From Promethearchaeota archaeon (GTDB lineage Archaea; Asgardarchaeota; Lokiarchaeia; Sigynarchaeales; SOKP01): DNA of 33,471 nucleotides. The stretch lies in contig JAHLWT010000166.1 in the NCBI GenBank assembly GCA_019057775.1, positions 1 to 33,471 of the forward strand, in the 5' to 3' direction. The translations under genes and the position numbers were made by a program. Shown one piece after another: positions 24,839-32,618 of this stretch. The notes under the pieces were generated by a model. That model was not told the origin of the DNA. It was given only the letters and a program-made list of their open reading frames with translations, and ran no database searches. Each line of letters starts with the position of its first letter. Position 1 is the first letter of the stretch.

Positions 24839-25483
24839 TTATTTCTCGACGCGATCTTTCCATGAGTTGCTCTGGTTGGAAGATTTCTGGTTTTCTTCTT
24901 GAGGAATAGGAGAATTTTGATCGTTTAATTGATTTTGTGATGGAGAAGAGAATGCCCCAGTAGCTTGAGAGGAAAATCTAGAATCCGGTTGAGAAAGTGA
25001 AGCCATACCTATTATATCCCTTAATTTGTTTTGAGACTTTGTTTCCTTACCTGTTAACTTCCTATAGAGTCTTTTTATTCCATATATCGATAGACTGAAA
25101 GTGATGGAGAATATAAAGTAAACAGATACCCAACCCCTACCAAAAATGAACCAAAAGGGTAATAAATTAGTGTATTTACCATATATTAAGCCAAGAATCG
25201 CAAAAATACCGATAAAAATAACACATCTAACGCACATTGGAATTAATTGTTTCTTCATCATTTTTTTCATGAAAATCATTGACTCTTGTTGTAGCTGTAG
25301 TAGTAACTGAGGATCCCCAAGTAGTTGAGCATTTCTCATGCGATCCTGTAGATTTTTTGCTTGTTCTCTTAATGCTTTGAGATTATCTTTTCTTAATCCT
25401 AATAGTCTGTTGAGGATCATACCAACGATTATCATAACGATGGTAATGAACATTATTTGAATAATTATTGCTCCGTCTGACAT
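24839..25483 (-). CDS. DUF106/EMC3-TMCO1-like membrane insertase
   Basis: 214 residues. An N-terminal membrane helix (about 6-28) is followed by a cytosolic coiled coil (31-79, rich in Gln/Met: LLLQLQQESMIFMKKMMKKQ) and two more helices (82-101 and about 117-134). This three-helix-plus-coiled-coil layout is that of archaeal DUF106 proteins, members of the YidC/Oxa1/EMC3/TMCO1 superfamily that inserts membrane proteins. The C-terminal 60 residues are polar and low-complexity. Here it begins a same-strand run with the GtrA-like and coiled-coil genes. ATG 25483 is the start. EMC3 versus TMCO1 affiliation cannot be settled by eye. Confidence 0.82.
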   Translation of the reverse strand: MSDGAIIIQIMFITIVMIIVGMILNRLLGLRKDNLKALREQAKNLQDRMRNAQLLGDPQLLLQLQQESMIFMKKMMKKQLIPMCVRCVIFIGIFAILGLIYGKYTNLLPFWFIFGRGWVSVYFIFSITFSLSIYGIKRLYRKLTGKETKSQNKLRDIIGMASLSQPDSRFSSQATGAFSSPSQNQLNDQNSPIPQEENQKSSNQSNSWKDRVEK

Positions 25484-25597
25484 ATATTAATCACTATATT
25501 AGAAAAACTACAGTCAAAATTAAATTTTTTGTATAATTAATATTCAAAATTAAAAGATTTAAACCAAGATCAAAATATAGGTCAATTACAATTTGGG

Positions 25598-26683
25598 TTA
25601 TCTCAAATTGCCATTTAAAAATCCTCTAACATATTTAGCATAAAGAGTTTTCCATCGTGTTGGGATTGATGATGCTATCGCGCAACCTAACCGACAGTTT
25701 TGACAGAAATCATAGTTATCATGTACCTTCATGATTTCTTTTACTTCTTTTGAGTAATATATATCATATAAAGGATATTTTAAGGCATTGAAACTTGTGA
25801 TCGGATGAATTTTACAGGGATAACGAATAAAACCATCATGACTTATAAACAAATAAGCCTCCGCCACATAACACCTTAATATTTTTTGGTGGTATTCTGG
25901 AAATCCACCAAATCCTCCACTTTCAACTATTTCAACGCTTACTGGATCCGTTAAAATATTTTTATACTTTTTTCTTAATGAACGAATTATATTTGCCCAA
26001 ACAGAAATAGAAGGAATGAATTCGCGAATTTGCTGAATTTTATAACTTTTATCTGGAAAATCCCTTATGATATCTTCACATGGATATATTTCAATTGTAC
26101 ATCCCAATTTTTCAGCAAGCTGACACATTTCCTCTAGAAGGTGTATATTATCTTTCATAACGACGGTGCTAAGAATAACTTTTATATCATTCTTATTGGC
26201 TAAATGAATGGATTCAATAACTCTATCAAAAACTTTAATACCTCGCATTCTATTATGTAAATCTGCTGTGGGGTAATCTAATGATAGTAAAATATAGTCT
26301 AAACCTTCTAGTTTGTTTTCCTTAAGTAATTTAGGTAAAAGATATCCATTTGAAGCTAAGCCGTTCATAAAATTATGAGTGACTCCTGTATGATATATAA
26401 GTTCTGGAAGATCCTTTCGTAAGGTTGGTTCACCACCTGTAAGAGAGAGAGCAAGAACTCCTAAATCAGCTATTTGATCGATTAAACCCTTAATTTGTTC
26501 AGTGCTCATATCAGAACCTAAGTCTGAATCAGGTAAAGAGTGAATTGAACAAAATGGACATTTTCCATTACATCGGAGGGTTAATTCAATCTGAGCGGAA
26601 TAAGGGACTTTTCTACTCGTAAAATTGTTTAAAACGAAATTCTTAATGTAATTTATCCCTGTTTTTAATCTAATTTGAGGAAT
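25598..26683 (-). CDS. Radical SAM protein with C-terminal SPASM/twitch-like cysteines; start unresolved
   Basis: The open frame runs from a stop at 26684-26686 to 25598. The cluster motif RCNGKCPFCSIHS lies at about 26535-26575, upstream of the first ATG (26509), so that ATG cannot be the true start. No ATG, GTG or TTG occurs in frame before it; ATT or ATA codons (e.g. 26656) are the only options. Downstream are SLTGGEPTLRKDLPEL (SAM-binding GGE), LASNGYLL and LLSLDYPTADLHNRMRG. Near the end, CHEK-like cysteines (CYVAEAYLFISHDGFIRYPC; FCQNCRLGCA) resemble a SPASM/twitch auxiliary cluster. It could modify a peptide or protein; the substrate is unknown. The frame could also hide a sequence error. 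Confidence 0.8.
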   Translation of the reverse strand: MPQIRLKTGINYIKNFVLNNFTSRKVPYSAQIELTLRCNGKCPFCSIHSLPDSDLGSDMSTEQIKGLIDQIADLGVLALSLTGGEPTLRKDLPELIYHTGVTHNFMNGLASNGYLLPKLLKENKLEGLDYILLSLDYPTADLHNRMRGIKVFDRVIESIHLANKNDIKVILSTVVMKDNIHLLEEMCQLAEKLGCTIEIYPCEDIIRDFPDKSYKIQQIREFIPSISVWANIIRSLRKKYKNILTDPVSVEIVESGGFGGFPEYHQKILRCYVAEAYLFISHDGFIRYPCKIHPITSFNALKYPLYDIYYSKEVKEIMKVHDNYDFCQNCRLGCAIASSIPTRWKTLYAKYVRGFLNGNLR

Positions 26684-26868
26684 TTAAACGTCCACCGCTC
26701 AATCTGAATTAAATTTTCGATTTTAAATTAAGGTTTTAAAGTAAATTGATATTAAAAACCTAACTAAAAGGAAATATAAGAAAAAAATGATTTAATCTTT
26801 TGCATTTGTATTGTATTGATTCTTAAAATAAAAATAAAAAAAATAGTCAAAAAAAGGTTTAAATTTAA

Positions 26869-27222
26869 TTATGCTTCAGTTCCGCATTTTTTACAGATGT
26901 TCTTCTTAGCATAAATCTTAACACCGCCCATCTGATGTAAGACTTGCGATTTATCTTCTATTGTATTGAAAGCAGTACCACCACATTTCGCACAAGTTCT
27001 TCTACCCTCTACTATTGGTTTTTCAGCATATTTCTCATCCATTTCTTGTTTATCAACAACTGCAGAAGGTTTAATAGTAGCAGGAGCTGGCGATGGTGCT
27101 GCTGAAGGTGTAGGAGTAACTTTCACTGGGGCAGTACTAGCAGTTCCAGGGCTCAATAATCTATCAAGTTTGCTATCTATTCCTTCAAGTAACTTTAAAA
27201 CTTTTTGTTCAAATTCAGACAA
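26869..27222 (-). CDS. Small zinc-ribbon protein with N-terminal helix and Pro/Ala linker
   Basis: 117 residues. An N-terminal amphipathic helix (EQKVLKLLEGIDSKLDRLL) may oligomerise. A Pro/Ala/Thr-rich flexible linker follows (about 28-50). The C-terminus is a zinc ribbon, C-x2-C, 29 residues, C-x2-C. The ribbon begins EGRRTCAKC and ends KKNICKKCG, matching the ribbon at the end of the gelsolin protein (EGRRKCPEC ... KKFTCGQCG) almost position for position. The start is TTG 27222, supported by a strong Shine-Dalgarno. No catalytic residues. It may be an adaptor that binds the same partner as the gelsolin ribbon. Confidence 0.8.
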   Translation of the reverse strand: MSEFEQKVLKLLEGIDSKLDRLLSPGTASTAPVKVTPTPSAAPSPAPATIKPSAVVDKQEMDEKYAEKPIVEGRRTCAKCGGTAFNTIEDKSQVLHQMGGVKIYAKKNICKKCGTEA

Positions 27223-27230
27223 TTTAAATT

Positions 27231-27236
27231 CTCCTC
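27231..27236 (-). promoter_or_regulatory. Shine-Dalgarno supporting a TTG start
   Basis: GAGGAG on the minus strand, 8 bases before TTG 27222 of the zinc-ribbon gene. It shows that this genome really uses TTG starts, which matters for several other genes here. Confidence 0.7.
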
Positions 27237-27342
27237 TTTAAATTTTTAGACTAAAGATAATTCTAATAAATAATCAATTCAGTTTTTATATATTTTTTTA
27301 AAAACACAAGAACTCAATATCAAAACTCAATAGTGAGGTTCA

Positions 27343-29670
27343 TCAATTTCTTTGTTTAACAGGTGTAAAAATTTTAAAAAAATCCCGTTTGGCCTTTATA
27401 TTACCTTGAAGTTTAACAATAATTTTGTTTCCTAAAAGATTTACGGCATGAAAACTATTATATGAATTTGCAAATCCTAAAAATGAAATAACGTCTCCAT
27501 TATTCAGATTAGAATCTAATTTTGATGAATCTTTTACTCTTAAATAGATGCCTGATGTAATATCAGTTAAGTTATTAATATTATGAATACTTGAAAAGGA
27601 GTAAGATCCTGAATATTTTTCTACTACATAATCAAACAGTTGTTTTAAGGGTTTTTTCTGAATTCTAATAATTTCACCCTTTATGCCTCTTCTAGCTATT
27701 AGAAGTGCTGCTATTGCATGATCGACGAATCCTTTTGCCTGAACTTCATTTACAAGCTTTCCTTGTTGCAAATGAAATAATGCTTCTTTAGTGGTCTTAA
27801 ATTCATCTACCAGATAAATCTCTGGAGGTTTAAAGCGATTTTCTCTCAATAATTGAGTACTAAATTCGTTCTTATCTGAATTAAAATCTGTTTTTACGCA
27901 TTCATAGTTATCACAAGGAATGCTAAAATATTCAATAAGAGTATCAATAATAAAGTCTGAGCCTGGCCCTTTACCTATAAAAATTTTATTTATTGAATCT
28001 TTTTCACCTCTGAGAAAAAGTTCTAGCTCATGGATTACATGTTTTTTAGAATTGCGTATAGTTCTGGGATCTTCGAGTTTCTTTTTTAAATTTACATGCC
28101 ACAATGAAGGTAATTCTCCTTTTTCTATAAGAGAGAATCCAATGTGTCTAGTACCGGGATCTACTGATAAAATAACGTCATTTTGTTCAAATCTAAACAA
28201 ATTCATCTCAGCTTTCCCGTTTGAAACTTTCATTAGTGAATTGAAAAACTCTTCAAATTCTTCATTTCTAATTTGAAGAAAAAATGAATCATTTTGAGAG
28301 TGGTGTAGTACTTCGATGCGATACTTTTCGATAAGAGGATATAAATCATGATAATTTGCAACTTTAACAATAACATCTTGGTATGGGAATAATTTTAATA
28401 TTTTTGATTTTTCAATAGCTTTAGCAATTGCTTGAGCAATGTCGTCTTCATTCCTCCCCGAAAATATCTCAACATGAAGTCCATCAAGATGGTATGCTTC
28501 ATAAGCTGCTGTAGCGGCCAAAATATCGTAAAGTTTGACTTCTTGTTCACCAGCTCTAGTGATCGTGAGACTTCTTTTACAACGAGGGATTATTCGAACT
28601 GTAGCTGAATTATGTTTTGCTTTGTTATCCGAATTGATGGTGATAACGCCTTTAATTTTAGAACCAATCACTTTAAAATCAATTAAATCCTCTAACATTT
28701 CCTTCAAAAATTCAAATTGTAAATCCCCAAGAACTAAGATGGTTATAGTCTTCTTTTCATAATAATAATCAAACGAAGGAAGTAATTTTTTTATCGTATT
28801 TAATATATCTAATGCAAGTTTGAATTTTTCTGGATCTTCTATGTTGATGTAAAATTCTTTACTTGGATGGATCTCAGACAACAATCCTTCAATTTGTGAA
28901 TTTATAAATTTACCCTTATAATATTTGGCACCTAAATTAAAAACAATCTCGATATTTAAAGCTATTTGAATAATTTCTCCTTCAGATGCTATTGTTAATG
29001 GAGCACCTCCCAGTGAGAAAATATGTCTAATCCTAATCTTATCGGTTATCCAAGTGGTTTTAACTCTTCCTGATAAAATACCTATCGTAATTAATTCGCC
29101 AATTCCTTTTTTTTGGTGAAAACCAAGAACAATAAAGGAGAGATCTGAAGTTGCTTTATCTCTTAATTTTACATAAATAGAAATTTTTTGTATCAATTCT
29201 TCTATTCCAAAAAATTTTTTTGCTGATGTTTCGACGATAGGTACAATTCGAGTAGTTAATTTCTTTGTTTCCTCCCTGATTTTTTTTAGATTAACACTTC
29301 GAAGATCCATCTTTGTTGCCGCGATTACGATTGGAAGATTTTTTCTAACAGCATTCTCGAATAACCAATAACTTCTTGCTTGAAATCCATCCGTGCCAGA
29401 TATTACCAGAATTAAAAGATCCGCAAACTCAAGCCCTAATGCAAGACCCCCCTTAAAATCAGCATGACCAGGACTATCTAAAAAATTGAGTAAAATATTT
29501 TGTTTCTTAAATTCAAATTGTATAACTTTCAGAGAAACTGTCGTACCGTGAGCAATTTCATAGTCTAAAATATCCGGAAATACACCACATATCGCTTGAA
29601 TCAATGAACTCTTACCATGCTGACTATGACCTGCAACAAGTACATTTATTACTCTGTGTTTTTTTTCCAT
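27343..29670 (-). CDS. Translational-type GTPase fused to a YqgF/RuvX-like RNase H domain
   Basis: 775 residues. Residues 1-170 are a translation-factor G domain: G1 GHSQHGKS (14-21), G2 HGTT (41-44), G3 DSPGH (65-69), G4 TKMD (119-122, Thr replacing the usual Asn) and SAK near 149. Residues about 175-255 look like the domain II barrel, and 270-420 like later EF domains. Residues 499-662 then resemble YqgF/RuvX: SVDPGTRHIGFSLIEKG with D504, LVDEFKTTKEAL (compare the bacterial DER-x-TT motif) with D622/E623, and AKGFVDHAIAALLIARR with D650. YqgF processes bacterial 16S rRNA. A C-terminal beta-rich tail (690-775) follows. The fusion suggests a ribosome-linked GTPase-nuclease. The nuclease role is inference. 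Confidence 0.85.
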   Translation of the reverse strand: MEKKHRVINVLVAGHSQHGKSSLIQAICGVFPDILDYEIAHGTTVSLKVIQFEFKKQNILLNFLDSPGHADFKGGLALGLEFADLLILVISGTDGFQARSYWLFENAVRKNLPIVIAATKMDLRSVNLKKIREETKKLTTRIVPIVETSAKKFFGIEELIQKISIYVKLRDKATSDLSFIVLGFHQKKGIGELITIGILSGRVKTTWITDKIRIRHIFSLGGAPLTIASEGEIIQIALNIEIVFNLGAKYYKGKFINSQIEGLLSEIHPSKEFYINIEDPEKFKLALDILNTIKKLLPSFDYYYEKKTITILVLGDLQFEFLKEMLEDLIDFKVIGSKIKGVITINSDNKAKHNSATVRIIPRCKRSLTITRAGEQEVKLYDILAATAAYEAYHLDGLHVEIFSGRNEDDIAQAIAKAIEKSKILKLFPYQDVIVKVANYHDLYPLIEKYRIEVLHHSQNDSFFLQIRNEEFEEFFNSLMKVSNGKAEMNLFRFEQNDVILSVDPGTRHIGFSLIEKGELPSLWHVNLKKKLEDPRTIRNSKKHVIHELELFLRGEKDSINKIFIGKGPGSDFIIDTLIEYFSIPCDNYECVKTDFNSDKNEFSTQLLRENRFKPPEIYLVDEFKTTKEALFHLQQGKLVNEVQAKGFVDHAIAALLIARRGIKGEIIRIQKKPLKQLFDYVVEKYSGSYSFSSIHNINNLTDITSGIYLRVKDSSKLDSNLNNGDVISFLGFANSYNSFHAVNLLGNKIIVKLQGNIKAKRDFFKIFTPVKQRN

Positions 29671-29741
29671 TTTGATTTAATAAGCTAATTTATAATCTAA
29701 AATTTTATAATTTCAAAACTAAAGAGATATTTTATATAGAA

Positions 29742-30161
29742 CTAATAACTTCGTCGTGTTAATTCAATTTTTTCAAGGTAATCGAGTATAGATTCTCGTA
29801 TTTCGACTGCGGGTCCTATAAACTTAGTTTTCTTAACGTATGAAACGGCATCCCCCCAACTCCATGTTGGATTCATCTTTAATAACCAAGCGACTATTAT
29901 CGAACCACTGCGCGAAATCCCCATTGAGCAGTGAACTAGCACTTTTCCATGATTGCAAAGATGTTGACCGATAAACTCCAAAATTTCCTCTAAATATTCA
30001 TGTGGGGGATATGAATCATCTGGAAATCCTTTGTGTAAATATGCGAAGCCTAGAGGTTTTGGATCATAAAGTTTTTCTTCCATTAGATTTACAATTGCGG
30101 TAATCCCTATTTTTTTAAATTTCTCAAAATTTAATCGTGGCCAATAAGCACCTATATACAA
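29742..30161 (-). CDS. Dual-specificity/tyrosine phosphatase-like protein
   Basis: 139 residues from TTG 30161, possibly longer. The P-loop HCSMGISRSG gives the C78-x5-R84 active site, and GFPDDSYP supplies the candidate general-acid Asp, both standard for dual-specificity phosphatases. The upstream in-frame codons up to 30263 encode ELDKIFEVHKN directly before LYIGAYWPR; family members normally have such a 'NLYIG' segment preceded by a strand, so the natural N-terminus probably lies upstream at a non-standard start (no ATG, GTG or TTG is in frame). It likely removes phosphate from Ser/Thr/Tyr of a protein or from RNA/lipid. It is 71 bases upstream of the GTPase-YqgF gene. Confidence 0.85.
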   Translation of the reverse strand: MYIGAYWPRLNFEKFKKIGITAIVNLMEEKLYDPKPLGFAYLHKGFPDDSYPPHEYLEEILEFIGQHLCNHGKVLVHCSMGISRSGSIIVAWLLKMNPTWSWGDAVSYVKKTKFIGPAVEIRESILDYLEKIELTRRSY

Positions 30162-30332
30162 GTTCTTATGAACTTCGAAAATCTTATCTAACTCTGGAAT
30201 AATAAATCCTCTAGCAAATTCATATAGCTTATCTCTGATCTTAATTTGAAAAAATATAAGATACTATTAACAATTTTCACATTTATAGTTCAAAAAATTT
30301 TAATTATTCTAAGAATTTCTATATACAAAATA

Positions 30333-30350
30333 TTTGAATGAGTATTCAAA
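30333..30350. promoter_or_regulatory. Inverted repeat upstream of the Fe-S protein gene, possible operator
   Basis: TTTGAAT, GAGT, ATTCAAA: seven-base perfect arms around a 4-base spacer, 45 bases before ATG 30395. A TATATA-type element at about 30319-30324 would put transcription start near it. A repressor site is a reasonable reading but unproven. Confidence 0.4.
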
Positions 30351-30394
30351 AAATTTTAAGATTTAATATCTATAAATAAGAAGATGATAAAAAT

Positions 30395-31423
30395 ATGTTT
30401 GATAAATCTAATTGTTCTAACTGTGAAAATATTGACTGTTTAACACGATGTCAATGGATGGATTTTAATGATGTTGAAGAAGCAAGAATAGAAATTAATA
30501 AGTTAATTAATGAGGATGAGGATTGTCGAATATTAAAGGAATGTATGTTATGTTTTGCATGTGATGAGTATTGTCCTTACAATTCGCATCCTTTTGACAT
30601 GATAAATGAGTTACAAGAAAGATATCAATCCCAAAATCTCTTACCTGCCATTATTCAGAATTCTATTGATATGTACAAGGCAAAAGGAGAATTTGTAGCA
30701 CGTCCGATTGATCCTAAAAAACCGGTCTTAAATAAATGTGCCTTCCCTAAAATGAATGCAAGAGAAATGAAGGGCCCAATCTTTGATGATCTTCAATCTG
30801 TTGGTGGATTACATTATTTTTGCCAATTAGTATATCAACATGTCACAAAACCTTCCATTATCATAGAACGAGTTCCAATTATTCTTGAAAATTTCAAAAA
30901 AGCAGGTGTTTTAAAAGATACGGAAGTCATCTGTTGGCATGATGAGTGCTATGGATTATATACCTCTTATTGTCAAAGAAATAATATAGAAGTACCATTC
31001 AAACCAGTACATATATTTGAATATATCTATAATTATCTCAAAGATCATGAATCTGAAATTGCTAAATTAGACTTAAAGGCTGCTTATCAACGCAATTGTT
31101 CGAATCGGTATGTTCCTGAGACTGATGCGATCCTCGATAAAATTTGTGAATTAATTGGAGTAGAAAGGGTTACAAGGAAATATGATAGAGAAAATGGAAT
31201 GTGCTGCGCGGCACCCTTTGGAATGAGGGGCCATAAAAATTTGGTACGTAAAACACAAAATGATAATGTTCAGGATATGGTAGATCATGGTGCTGAAGTA
31301 TGTATCTTCAATTGTCCCATGTGTAAAGATACACTAGAAAGGAAGGTAACTGGTAAAGGGATGAAAGGGTATTTTATCAGTGATTTAGCTCGGATGGCAC
31401 TTGGAGAAAAATTAGATTATTAA
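30395..31423 (+). CDS. HdrB/CCG-type iron-sulfur protein with N-terminal ferredoxin-like domain
   Basis: 342 residues. A first cysteine set C7-x2-C10-x4-C15-x3-C19 and a second, C50-x2-C53-x2-C56-x3-C60-P, lie in the N-terminal 61 residues. The C-terminal half carries CCG-domain features: CWHDECYGLYTSYC, MCCAAPFGMRG (CC without the following Gly) and FNCPMCKDTL. Such domains bind the unusual [4Fe-4S] clusters of heterodisulfide reductase subunit B/D and related electron-transfer proteins. The N-terminal C7-C19 set is not the ordinary ferredoxin motif. It is transcribed toward the HdrD-like gene. Probable role: electron transfer; substrate unknown. Confidence 0.82.
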   Translation: MFDKSNCSNCENIDCLTRCQWMDFNDVEEARIEINKLINEDEDCRILKECMLCFACDEYCPYNSHPFDMINELQERYQSQNLLPAIIQNSIDMYKAKGEFVARPIDPKKPVLNKCAFPKMNAREMKGPIFDDLQSVGGLHYFCQLVYQHVTKPSIIIERVPIILENFKKAGVLKDTEVICWHDECYGLYTSYCQRNNIEVPFKPVHIFEYIYNYLKDHESEIAKLDLKAAYQRNCSNRYVPETDAILDKICELIGVERVTRKYDRENGMCCAAPFGMRGHKNLVRKTQNDNVQDMVDHGAEVCIFNCPMCKDTLERKVTGKGMKGYFISDLARMALGEKLDY

Positions 31424-31443
31424 AAATTTAAATTTCATATTTT

Positions 31444-32613
31444 TTAATTTATTTCAATATCTAATTGATCTAAGATCTCTATAAGATCTATTACTTCAAG
31501 ACCCATATTATACTTTTCATTTGCATCTGATAAGTTCGTTTTACAGAATGGACATACTGAGGATACTACAGATGCACCTGTTTCTTTAGCTTCTTCTAAT
31601 CTTTCTTTTGAGACTTCTAATGACCATTCGGGATATCCTATCCTTACACCTCCACCAGCGCCACAACACCATGCATTTTCTCTATTTCTTCGCATCTCTA
31701 ACAATTTTATTCCAGGAATTTTATTATACACTTCTCTTGGGGACTCATACAACCCAACATGGCGACCCAAGTGGCAAGGATCATGATAAGTTACTGTTTT
31801 TTGAAATTCTGAATTAATTGTTATTCTTCCTTCATCCAACAGTTGTTTAACTAATTCAACAGTATGGAATACTTCAAAATCATAACCCGGATCCATTTTT
31901 AACCAATCTTTCTTTATAGTGCGGTAACATCCAGCACAAGAAATAATTACTTTTTTAGCGCCTGTTTTATTTATCTGAGTAATATTATAATTCATAAAAT
32001 CTTTGACTGGATTTATTTGACCAGTTCGAATAATGGGGCTACAACAACAATGTTCATCAATTAATGTAAAATTTATGTTAGTCTTTTTAAGAAATCTTAA
32101 TGTAGCATCTCTTAAGTTCTTCTGTCGATAATTAGAAGTGCACCCTATAAAATAAACCCATTCTGCTTCATCTGGTAAATCATATTCTCTTTTTAATTGT
32201 GTATTATCAGAATTAGGCTCTCCATATGGATTAAAATTCTCGATATTTTCAGTTCTTTCTAGTAAAACTTTTTGTTTTTCAGGACAAAAACCATTCTCAA
32301 CAGCTACAGCTCGAGCAGCTTCAATAATATCAACAAGAAAATCATTAAATTTTTCATATCTACAATTTTCTGTGCAATTACCGCAAGTTGTACAAGCGTA
32401 GAGTACATTAGATAAATTTTGACTCCATTGAAGATCACCGTTTATTATACCATAAATTAACCACATTCTTCCCCCCGTACTATAAGTTTCAAATCTAAAT
32501 CTTTTATAGCTTGGACAATTAAAATCAGAGAAATCATGAGTAAACTTACAATAACCACATCGAAAGCACCTATGAACAATATTTTTCCAATCTTGATACG
32601 TTTCAGATGTCAT
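31444..32613 (-). CDS. HdrD/GlpC-like iron-sulfur protein with two CCG domains
   Basis: 389 residues from ATG 32613. N-terminal cluster cysteines are C16-x2-C19-x2-C22...C33-P and C74-x2-C77-x2-C80-x3-C84. Two CCG domains follow: FIGCTSNYRQ with HCCCSPIIRTG, and TYHDPCHLGRHVG with WCCGAGGGVR, then VCPFCKTNL. This is the layout of HdrD, GlpC and the iron-sulfur partner of D-lactate or glycolate oxidases. It starts 6 bases before the stop of the FAD oxidase gene upstream, on the same strand, with a strong GGGAGG site, so the two are co-translated as a two-subunit dehydrogenase. The electron acceptor may be menaquinone-like, ferredoxin or thiol carriers; not decidable here. Confidence 0.88.
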   Translation of the reverse strand: MTSETYQDWKNIVHRCFRCGYCKFTHDFSDFNCPSYKRFRFETYSTGGRMWLIYGIINGDLQWSQNLSNVLYACTTCGNCTENCRYEKFNDFLVDIIEAARAVAVENGFCPEKQKVLLERTENIENFNPYGEPNSDNTQLKREYDLPDEAEWVYFIGCTSNYRQKNLRDATLRFLKKTNINFTLIDEHCCCSPIIRTGQINPVKDFMNYNITQINKTGAKKVIISCAGCYRTIKKDWLKMDPGYDFEVFHTVELVKQLLDEGRITINSEFQKTVTYHDPCHLGRHVGLYESPREVYNKIPGIKLLEMRRNRENAWCCGAGGGVRIGYPEWSLEVSKERLEEAKETGASVVSSVCPFCKTNLSDANEKYNMGLEVIDLIEILDQLDIEIN

Positions 32614-32618
32614 TTTTA

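Noticed and set aside
26966..27241. Plus-strand open frame of 91 codons over the zinc-ribbon gene
   Set aside because: It mirrors the Pro/Ala linker; the minus-strand gene has a clear Shine-Dalgarno and metal-binding cysteines.
27920..28276. Plus-strand open frame of 118 codons inside the GTPase-YqgF gene
   Set aside because: Lies opposite the RNase H-like region that shows clear family motifs; no independent signature.
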